DNA from: Maribacter sp.
GTDB lineage: Bacteria > Bacteroidota > Bacteroidia > Flavobacteriales > Flavobacteriaceae
Reading direction: 5' to 3'
NCBI GenBank assembly: GCA_018679695.1
Contig: JAHHKH010000377.1
Span: 1-5,301, forward strand
DNA length: 5,301 nt
The notes beneath the pieces were generated by a model. It made no database searches. It was not told where the DNA came from and worked only from the letters and a program-made list of their open reading frames with translations. Below are positions 1 to 4,567 of the stretch, one piece after another. A program made the position numbers and the translations under genes. Within the stretch, counting starts at the first letter, position 1; each line of letters starts with the position of its first letter.

Positions 1-242
1 CCTTTTGCCTTTAAGGCATCTACTTGGTTATGGATCAAGGCGATCAGCGGTGACACCACGATACAAATGCCTTCTTTTACCAAGGCAGGAATTTGAAAAC
101 AAAGGGATTTACCGCCACCGGTAGGCATTAAAGCCAGTACATCGCGCTCCGATAAAATAGTGTCGATTATTTTCTTTTGAGATCCTTTGAATGATTCGAA
201 ACCCCAATACTGCTCTAAAATAAATTTCGGGTCTTTGTGCAT
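1..242 (-). CDS. recQ: RecQ-type ATP-dependent DNA helicase, N-terminal fragment (runs off the window)
   Basis: Only the first 80 codons are in the window; the gene continues beyond base 1. Translating the minus strand from the ATG at 242-240 gives a helicase motif-0-like stretch (GFESFKGSQKKII, about residues 14-26, with Lys where RecQ proteins often have Arg), then a Walker A motif MPTGGGKSLCFQIPAL (about residues 39-54), then motif Ia VVSPLIALIHNQVDALKAKG (about residues 62-81, last Gly split by the edge). These are typical of superfamily-2 RecQ helicases, which unwind DNA 3'-5' in recombination and replication-fork repair. The start is supported by the conserved spacing from start to motif 0 and by overlap with the preceding gene's stop (TAATG, sharing base 242). 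The C-terminal RQC/HRDC domains are not visible, so the subtype cannot be settled; Bacteroidota often carry more than one RecQ. Confidence 0.93.
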   Translation of the reverse strand, partial: MHKDPKFILEQYWGFESFKGSQKKIIDTILSERDVLALMPTGGGKSLCFQIPALVKEGICIVVSPLIALIHNQVDALKAK

Positions 243-823
243 TAGGCAGCGTTTATATGATCTAAAATGAATTCAACCCTTTCGGTGATGCTTGCTTTGG
301 GTACAAGGGTCACATCATAGGAATGCTTTTCATAAGAACTTCTAAGACAGCGATGAATATTCAATGATTCTTCAAAGGTTTCATAACGTTCATCGTCCGA
401 TACATGAATATCCTCCCATGGGGGCATCAAGAAAATACGGTCATAACGAAAATTGTAGCAGGCATTGGTGAAGAGGTCATCATAGGGCTGTTGAAAGCAA
501 TCCATATATGCCAGAACATCGGGTATTCCCCTGTCAAAAAAGAATAATTCCTCATTGATTCTTTGGGCTGTTTTGAATTGTTCGATCCTGGCATTCAAAA
601 TCCTCAAATTGAATTTCATGGGATCCGGGACTGAGATAATGGGATTAGAGATTATTTCCAAGGGTTTATCCTGGTTTTTTTCTTCTGAAGTCATGCTCCG
701 AATGACCTCATGAAGGCAATTAAAACCCTGTTTTTCAAGCTGCTCAATAACCGACGTCTTACCCGTACTTGGCCCACCCGTAATTACAATTTTCTTCCCT
801 TTCAATAGTACTATATTATGCAT
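242..823 (-). CDS. P-loop ATPase of the AAA_28 type (NadR/kinase-like), function unknown
   Basis: A small cytoplasmic nucleotide-binding protein. Near the N-terminus is a beta strand plus Walker A, KKIVITGGPSTGKTSVIEQL. About 75 residues on is FFFDRGIPDV, a Walker-B-like hydrophobic-Asp segment with the DRG-P-D signature common in this family. RIFLMPPWE follows, then an Arg-containing lid-like helix (DDERYETFEESLNIHRCLRSSYE region). Length and motif order fit the AAA_28 domain, a deoxynucleotide/NadR-kinase-like fold; the substrate is not known. Start choice is uncertain: the frame is open to an ATG at 844, but a promoter-like TACTTTTG box at 832-825 sits inside that extension. I therefore place the start at the ATG at 823 (MHNIVLLKGKK); a TTG at 805, giving a protein that begins just before KGKKIVITGG, is also credible. 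Its stop overlaps the recQ start by one base, which implies co-expression. It is transcribed divergently from the DUF493 gene. Confidence 0.85.
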   Translation of the reverse strand: MHNIVLLKGKKIVITGGPSTGKTSVIEQLEKQGFNCLHEVIRSMTSEEKNQDKPLEIISNPIISVPDPMKFNLRILNARIEQFKTAQRINEELFFFDRGIPDVLAYMDCFQQPYDDLFTNACYNFRYDRIFLMPPWEDIHVSDDERYETFEESLNIHRCLRSSYEKHSYDVTLVPKASITERVEFILDHINAA

Positions 824-824
824 G

Positions 825-832
825 CAAAAGTA
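825..832 (-). promoter_or_regulatory. Candidate Bacteroidota -7 promoter element for the ATPase-recQ operon
   Basis: The minus strand reads TACTTTTG, an exact match to the Bacteroidota/Flavobacterium -7 consensus TAnnTTTG. I see no clear TTG -33 element at the usual distance, only a T-run on the minus strand at 855-850. Transcription would begin roughly at 821-818, so the ATG at 844 could not be used from this promoter and the start would be at 823 (near-leaderless) or 805. The call rests on motif match and position only. Confidence 0.5.
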
Positions 833-870
833 ATGAATAGCCATTGATTAAAAAATTGGGGACTAACCCT

Positions 871-878
871 TATCTTTG
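871..878 (+). promoter_or_regulatory. Candidate Bacteroidota -7 promoter element for the DUF493 gene
   Basis: TATCTTTG matches TAnnTTTG exactly and lies 15 bases before the ATG at 894, giving a short leader of about 10 bases. Candidate -33 TTG triplets lie at 844-846 (24-base gap, slightly long) and 856-858 (12-base gap, too short), so the upstream half is weak. It overlaps a TTG (876-878) that could extend the reading frame six codons upstream; a promoter here argues against that extension. Confidence 0.6.
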
Positions 879-893
879 CTGCAAAATAAGCCC

Positions 894-1181
894 ATGAATA
901 CAGAGAATCCAGAGGAGTTTTATAATCGTCTCAAAATACAATTGGCCGAAAGTACCCAATGGCCGTCACTATACCTTTACAAGTTCATTGTACTAACAAA
1001 TGATGAGAAGATAAAGCAGGTCCATGAAGTGTTCGATAACACAGGTGCCGTTATCGATTCCAAACTATCAAAAAATGGTAAATATACCAGTCTTTCGATA
1101 AGGGTGAATCTAAAGAATCCCGATGAGGTGATCATAAAATACAAGGAAGTGGGAGAGATCGGCGGGGTAATATCCTTATAA
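894..1181 (+). CDS. DUF493 (YbeD-like) family protein
   Basis: A 95-residue soluble protein starting MNTENPEEFYNRLKIQLAES and ending GEIGGVISL. The pattern EEFYNRLK...WPSLYLYKFIV (residues about 7-33), followed by an Ile/Val strand pattern near the end (YTSLSIRVNL, then DEVIIKYKEV), fits the DUF493 family, a small ACT-like/ferredoxin-like alpha-beta fold typified by E. coli YbeD. The molecular role is not established. In enterobacteria the family sits beside dacA and lipB; here it lies between an AAA_28 ATPase (divergent) and the DUF4290-murA pair. The ATG at 894 is preferred over a TTG at 876 because a promoter-like box covers that TTG and homologues usually begin shortly before the EEFY segment. 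The gene ends 84 bases before the next one with no convincing terminator between, so read-through into DUF4290-murA is possible. Confidence 0.85.
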   Translation: MNTENPEEFYNRLKIQLAESTQWPSLYLYKFIVLTNDEKIKQVHEVFDNTGAVIDSKLSKNGKYTSLSIRVNLKNPDEVIIKYKEVGEIGGVISL

Positions 1182-1205
1182 AATAGCAAATACGGCATAA
1201 TTTTA

Positions 1206-1213
1206 TTATTTTG
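1206..1213 (+). promoter_or_regulatory. Weak candidate -7 element for the DUF4290-murA operon
   Basis: TTATTTTG matches TAnnTTTG at all but the second position, is followed by C as in many Flavobacteriaceae promoters, and lies about 52 bases before the TTG start at 1266. No TTG -33 element is evident around 1180-1187. The 84-base spacer (1182-1265) is otherwise AT-rich and holds no other recognisable signal, so murA may depend on this site, on read-through from the DUF493 promoter, or on both. Confidence 0.33.
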
Positions 1214-1265
1214 CAGCCGTTATAGAAATACTTCCTACACTTTTTTAAGCATTAAAATTTAAGAT

Positions 1266-1919
1266 TTGAATTTAGTAGAAAACTTAGAGTATAATACTGA
1301 GCGACCCAAGCTTATTATACCGGAATACGGTCGCCACTTTCAAAAAATGGTGGATCATGCAGTATCAATTGAAGATCCTGTTGAACGAAACAAAGTAGCC
1401 AACGCAATTATAAGCGTCATGGGTAATTTACAACCCCATTTAAGGGATGTGCCCGATTTCCAGCACAAATTATGGGATCAACTGTTCATTATGTCCGATT
1501 TTAAATTGGATGTGGAATCCCCCTTTCCCATCACCTCAAAGGAAGTACTTAAACAAAGACCGGAACCTTTAGAGTACCCTCAAAATTATCCTAAATATCG
1601 TTTTTATGGTAATAATATCAAACGCATGATCGATGTTGCCGTTGGATGGGAAAAAGGAGATATGAGAGATGGTCTCGAGTACGCCATTGCCAATCATATG
1701 AAAAAGTGCTACCTGAATTGGAACAAGGATACTGTTGATGATAAGGCCATTTTTGCGCATCTTTTTGAACTTAGTGATGGGCAAATAGACCTTGCAAAGC
1801 ATGGGGAAACCCTAACCGATAGTGGACAATTCCTTAAAAATAGGGTTTCAAAGACACAGCGTAGTGGTTCTGGGAAGAAGAGTCAAAGAAGTAATAATCG
1901 CGGCAAAAAGCGCTACTAA
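1266..1919 (+). CDS. DUF4290 family protein, MurA operon companion, TTG start
   Basis: A 217-residue soluble protein, recognised as DUF4290 from its N-terminus (LEYNTERPKLIIPEYGRH, residues 8-24) and its central segment (YPKYRFYGNNIKRMIDVAV, about 108-126). This family is largely restricted to Bacteroidota and commonly precedes murA; its biochemical role is unknown. The start is the TTG at 1266: an in-frame TAA at 1260-1262 rules out an upstream start, and the next in-frame ATG is codon 28, inside the conserved N-terminus. The body is probably mostly helical, with no signal peptide or membrane segment. The last 27 residues (191-217) form a low-complexity tail with 11 Lys/Arg and no acidic residue, likely disordered and able to bind nucleic acid or another polyanion (inference). 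The gap to murA is 15 bases, so the two are one transcription unit. Confidence 0.88.
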   Translation: MNLVENLEYNTERPKLIIPEYGRHFQKMVDHAVSIEDPVERNKVANAIISVMGNLQPHLRDVPDFQHKLWDQLFIMSDFKLDVESPFPITSKEVLKQRPEPLEYPQNYPKYRFYGNNIKRMIDVAVGWEKGDMRDGLEYAIANHMKKCYLNWNKDTVDDKAIFAHLFELSDGQIDLAKHGETLTDSGQFLKNRVSKTQRSGSGKKSQRSNNRGKKRY

Positions 1920-1934
1920 TATTCTCAATCCTAG

Positions 1935-3242
1935 ATGGGAACATTCAAAATTGAAGGCGGTCATCGACTATCCGGGGAAATCACTCCACAAGGCGCCAAA
2001 AATGAAGCATTGCAAGTGCTTTGTGCAGTGCTCTTAACAGCAGAAAAAGTTACGATAAACAATATTCCTGACATTTTGGATGTCAATAAACTCATTTCGT
2101 TGTTGGAGGATTTGGGGGTAAAGATCCAAAAGAAAGGCAAGGGTTCCTACACCTTCAAGGCCGATGATGTTAATTTGGATTACCTACAGTCCGACCAGTT
2201 CAAGAAAGACGGTAGGGGGTTAAGGGGTTCGATTATGCTTGTAGGTCCTTTATTGGCTCGTTTTGGGAAAGGATATATTCCAAAACCCGGAGGAGACAAA
2301 ATAGGACGACGTAGATTGGACACCCATTTTGAGGGCTTTATAAATCTTGGGGCAAAATTTCGTTATAACAAAGAGGAGCATTTTTATGGTGTTGAAGCCG
2401 ATAAACTCAAGGGTAATTTTATGCTACTTGATGAGGCTTCGGTAACCGGAACCGCCAATATAGTTATGGCTTCTGTTCTTGCGGAAGGAAAAACCACCAT
2501 TTACAATGCGGCCTGTGAACCTTATTTACAACAACTTTGTAAGATGTTGAACCGAATGGGAGCGAAAATTTCAGGTATCGGTTCCAATATGTTGGTCATA
2601 GAAGGTGTTGAAACATTGGGGGGCACAACACACACCATGTTGCCCGATATGATTGAAATAGGTAGTTGGATCGGATTGGCTGCCATGACCAAGAGCGAAC
2701 TTACCGTCAAGGATGTAAGTTGGGATGACTTGGGACAAATTCCAACGGTATTCCGAAAATTGGGAATTACGCTCGAAAAAAGGGGCGATGATATTTATAT
2801 TCCCCAACATAAAGAGGGGTATGAAATACAGAATTACATAGACGGTTCTATCCTGACCATTGCCGATGCACCCTGGCCCGGACTTACTCCCGATTTGTTA
2901 AGTATTATCCTCGTCATGGCTACCCAGGCCAAAGGGGAAGTTCTTATTCATCAAAAGATGTTTGAGAGCCGCCTGTTCTTTGTTGATAAATTAATAGATA
3001 TGGGTGCAAAAATAATTCTATGTGATCCACATAGGGCAACTGTCATTGGTCATGATTTTAAGTCAACATTAAAGGCTACCACCATGGTATCCCCAGATAT
3101 TAGAGCGGGAATATCGCTATTGATCGCTGCCTTATCGGCTAAGGGCACCTCTACCATCCATAATATCGAACAGATTGATCGTGGTTACGAAGACATAGAT
3201 ACCCGTTTAAGGGCTATTGGTGCGAAGATCACTAGGGTGTAA
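1935..3242 (+). CDS. murA: UDP-N-acetylglucosamine 1-carboxyvinyltransferase (MurA), Cys-to-Asp active-site type
   Basis: A complete 435-residue cytoplasmic enzyme that transfers enolpyruvate from PEP to UDP-GlcNAc, the first committed step of peptidoglycan synthesis. By recalled alignment to E. coli MurA (419 residues), these catalytic and binding positions are visible: K22-N23 in PQGAKNEAL; R97 in GLRGSIMLVGPLLARFG (R91 in E. coli); R126 (R120); D320 in PGLTPDLL (catalytic D305); R346 in FESRLFF (R331); R390 in PDIRAG (R371); R416 in IDRGYED (R397). The mobile-loop residue equivalent to Cys115, the fosfomycin target, is Asp121 (PGGDKIGRRRLDTH; codon GAC at 2295-2297). The enzyme should be active but insensitive to covalent fosfomycin attack, as known for Asp-type MurA in mycobacteria and chlamydiae. 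The extra length is spread over small insertions, and all key residues are kept, so it is not a pseudogene. An intrinsic terminator follows at 3354. Confidence 0.98.
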   Translation: MGTFKIEGGHRLSGEITPQGAKNEALQVLCAVLLTAEKVTINNIPDILDVNKLISLLEDLGVKIQKKGKGSYTFKADDVNLDYLQSDQFKKDGRGLRGSIMLVGPLLARFGKGYIPKPGGDKIGRRRLDTHFEGFINLGAKFRYNKEEHFYGVEADKLKGNFMLLDEASVTGTANIVMASVLAEGKTTIYNAACEPYLQQLCKMLNRMGAKISGIGSNMLVIEGVETLGGTTHTMLPDMIEIGSWIGLAAMTKSELTVKDVSWDDLGQIPTVFRKLGITLEKRGDDIYIPQHKEGYEIQNYIDGSILTIADAPWPGLTPDLLSIILVMATQAKGEVLIHQKMFESRLFFVDKLIDMGAKIILCDPHRATVIGHDFKSTLKATTMVSPDIRAGISLLIAALSAKGTSTIHNIEQIDRGYEDIDTRLRAIGAKITRV

Positions 3243-3298
3243 TGTCCTCAGGTTAATGCCTTAGCAACAAATCGTCATTTTCCTTATGTCCTATAACC

Positions 3299-3337
3299 AA
3301 AAATGACCAGTGGTCTAAACAAGAAAAACACTAGGTC
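3299..3337 (-). terminator. Possible weak terminator for the minus-strand yhhN operon
   Basis: On the minus strand, GACCTAGTG (3337-3329) can pair with CACTGGTC (3312-3305) as eight base pairs with one bulged A/T, around a 16-base loop. It is followed by ATTTTT (3304-3299). It lies 40 bases past the yhhN stop codon. The loop is large and the T-run short, so this is a weaker call than the murA terminator; the plus-strand version has no T-run after it. Confidence 0.35.
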
Positions 3338-3353
3338 TGCTTGTTTATAAACC

Positions 3354-3385
3354 AATACTGAATTTCAGGCTCAGTATTATTTTTT
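3354..3385 (+). terminator. Intrinsic (Rho-independent) terminator of the murA operon
   Basis: A perfect 8-bp stem, AATACTGA (3354-3361) with TCAGTATT (3371-3378), and a 9-base loop, is followed directly by ATTTTTT (3379-3385) and a second T-run (3388-3392). It starts 112 bases after the murA stop and overlaps the stop codon of the convergent yhhN gene, so the last codons of yhhN and the terminator share DNA. On the minus strand the same hairpin is followed by GGTTTATAAAC with no T-run, so it should act on the plus strand only. The stem is GC-poor, which may be offset by the long T-tract. Confidence 0.75.
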
Positions 3386-4111
3386 AATTTTTGGGCTCGT
3401 TTCTGCTAAGGTCGGATTTGGTTTTAAGGTCACATCTTGGATTAAAACACCTTTTGTTATCAAGAATTGTGCGGTAGCATATGTACCCATTACAAGTACA
3501 TGGGAGTAGGGGACAGTTATTGTCAAGAACTTATTGATTGCCAATACGCTGTCAGAGGCAACAAAAAAAAGTGCACCTATAAAGACCAATTTAAAACTAT
3601 CGGAGCTAACCCTATTTCTTCTATTAAAAGCTGTGAGGGCCATCAACAGAATTGCTGAAACGTAGATGATTACAGGAATCAAAAGCCCACCGAGATTATC
3701 TTTGATTTGTAAGAACAGAACTGATCCATAAAGACCCAGCAAAAGTAAGACTACCCAGAAAGCGGTTGAGGGGGTTTTGTTCCATCGCCTAAGAAATACT
3801 AAACAATACAAGATATGGGCAAATAGGAACGAAATAAGGCCCAACATGAAATAATGTGAAGAAATTGAATCGTACATCAAAAACGAGTCCCCTAGCCACG
3901 AACAGAATAAGGCCAATAACATTAATAAGTAGGTTGACCGATCCAACCCCTTTCCATTGAAGGCAAAGTACAAAAGGAGGGAAAAAAGAATCAGCGGTTT
4001 GGTAAAATGTCGTAAGGATTCGTTTTCCAGACTTCCCGTAACCAAATCCAAAATGACCAAAACTATGAACAGGGGTAGAAAATAGGTTGGTTTAAATTTA
4101 GGCTTGACCAT
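3377..4111 (-). CDS. YhhN/TMEM86 family integral membrane protein, putative lysoplasmalogenase
   Basis: A 244-residue, very hydrophobic protein with about eight predicted membrane helices (roughly residues 10-26, 37-52, 60-79, 85-107, 117-135, 142-162, 173-193 and 202-223) and a short polar C-terminal tail. Family signatures: FTKPLIL (36-42), WLGDSFLM (72-79), FLFAHILYCLVF (95-106), ASDSVLAINKF (185-195) and GTYATAQFLITKG (209-221). Asp75 and Asp187 are the conserved acidic residues expected in the catalytic centre. Characterised members (human TMEM86, some bacterial YhhN) cleave the vinyl-ether bond of lysoplasmalogens in the membrane, releasing a fatty aldehyde. Whether this organism has vinyl-ether lipids is unknown, so the true substrate may be another lysolipid. 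The gene starts 6 bases after the Fe-S protein's stop, making it the last gene of that operon. Confidence 0.85.
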   Translation of the reverse strand: MVKPKFKPTYFLPLFIVLVILDLVTGSLENESLRHFTKPLILFSLLLYFAFNGKGLDRSTYLLMLLALFCSWLGDSFLMYDSISSHYFMLGLISFLFAHILYCLVFLRRWNKTPSTAFWVVLLLLGLYGSVLFLQIKDNLGGLLIPVIIYVSAILLMALTAFNRRNRVSSDSFKLVFIGALFFVASDSVLAINKFLTITVPYSHVLVMGTYATAQFLITKGVLIQDVTLKPNPTLAETSPKIKK

Positions 4112-4117
4112 TAGGCA

Positions 4118-4549
4118 TTAGCTATCTTTCCAACCTATCCTATTGTGCTCACCATCACAAAATGGTTTATTGCCTGAAGCGCCACAACGACATAAGGCTG
4201 TGGTCTTTTCCTTTTTATGTTCTACTCCATTTTGGTCTGTAATCACTATGGTTCCCTGTACTAAAATAGGACCATTGGATTTGATATCAATTTTTGTCAT
4301 GTTCACTATATTTTCTTGATTTTCAATTTCATTTTTTAGGACGTAACTCAAGGCACCTGAAGGACATTCATTGATTTGTGCCTTCAGTTCCGCTATACTC
4401 GCATTTTCCGGTTTTATCCAAGGCTTGCCTTCTGGGTCATAAACTTCAGGCAATGTTTTAACACAAGTAGCGGCATGGATACATTTTTTAGGTTTCCACA
4501 GAATGGTAAAATCGCCTTTTACATACTCCTTGACTATTTCTTTTTCCAT
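4118..4549 (-). CDS. Two-domain iron-sulfur protein: Fer4_19-type domain fused to a CDGSH-type domain
   Basis: A 143-residue soluble protein. Residues about 14-68 match the divergent single-cluster ferredoxin domain Fer4_19: KKCIHAATCVKTLPEVYDP, then NECPSGAL, with Cys23, Cys29 and Cys62 as probable ligands. After a linker (about 72-90) comes a CDGSH-type domain that opens GPILVQGTIVI and ends with ALCRCGASGNKPFCDGEH. There Cys120, Cys122, Cys131 and His135 form the 3Cys-1His ligand set of a 2Fe-2S cluster (C-X-C-X2-S-X3-P-X-C-D-G-X-H), with Glu in the CDGSH Ser position. CDGSH proteins carry redox-active, labile 2Fe-2S clusters used in electron or cluster transfer; the partner here is unknown. 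The ATG at 4549 is chosen over a TTG three codons upstream (4558). The gene lies 18 bases after the amidohydrolase gene and 6 before yhhN. A 17-bp palindrome covers its start. Confidence 0.92.
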   Translation of the reverse strand: MEKEIVKEYVKGDFTILWKPKKCIHAATCVKTLPEVYDPEGKPWIKPENASIAELKAQINECPSGALSYVLKNEIENQENIVNMTKIDIKSNGPILVQGTIVITDQNGVEHKKEKTTALCRCGASGNKPFCDGEHNRIGWKDS

Positions 4550-4564
4550 AAAATTCAATTTTAT
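4548..4564. repeat. 17-bp perfect palindrome over the Fe-S gene start codon
   Basis: ATAAAATT (4548-4555) and AATTTTAT (4557-4564) are perfect inverted copies around one central base. The element fills nearly all of the 18-base gap between the amidohydrolase stop and the Fe-S gene ATG and includes part of that ATG. It could be an AT-rich operator half-site pair, a weak RNA hairpin that affects initiation, or chance in AT-rich DNA. Confidence 0.6.
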
Positions 4565-4567
4565 TGG

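Noticed and set aside
977..1198. Minus-strand open frame opposite the DUF493 gene
   Set aside because: It is fully antisense to a recognised family gene, has no family resemblance, and has no promoter signal of its own.
1178..1206. Inverted repeat ATAAAAT/ATTTTAT after DUF493, considered as a terminator
   Set aside because: The arms are AT-only, the loop is 15 bases, and no T-run follows; it overlaps the stop codon and is probably chance in AT-rich DNA.
1581..1588. Minus-strand TAATTTTG matching TAnnTTTG inside DUF4290
   Set aside because: There is no minus-strand gene downstream until the far-left operon; this short degenerate motif is expected by chance in AT-rich DNA.
1569..1802. Minus-strand open frame inside DUF4290
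   Set aside because: Antisense shadow of a recognised gene with no plausible domain.
1822..2037. Plus-strand open frame bridging DUF4290 and murA
   Set aside because: It overlaps the coding 3' end of DUF4290 and the conserved N-terminus of MurA in another frame; both real genes explain the DNA.
2289..2300. The Asp in the MurA loop as a sign of a decayed or non-MurA enolpyruvyl transferase
   Set aside because: All other key MurA residues and full length are kept, and Asp-type MurA enzymes are known to be active, so a functional MurA is the better reading.
2522..2810. Two overlapping minus-strand frames inside murA
   Set aside because: Shadows of the murA coding sequence with no recognisable motifs.
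3467..3658. Small Cys-rich plus-strand frame inside yhhN
   Set aside because: The cysteines come from the reverse reading of a membrane-protein gene; there is no spacing typical of a metal site and no start context.
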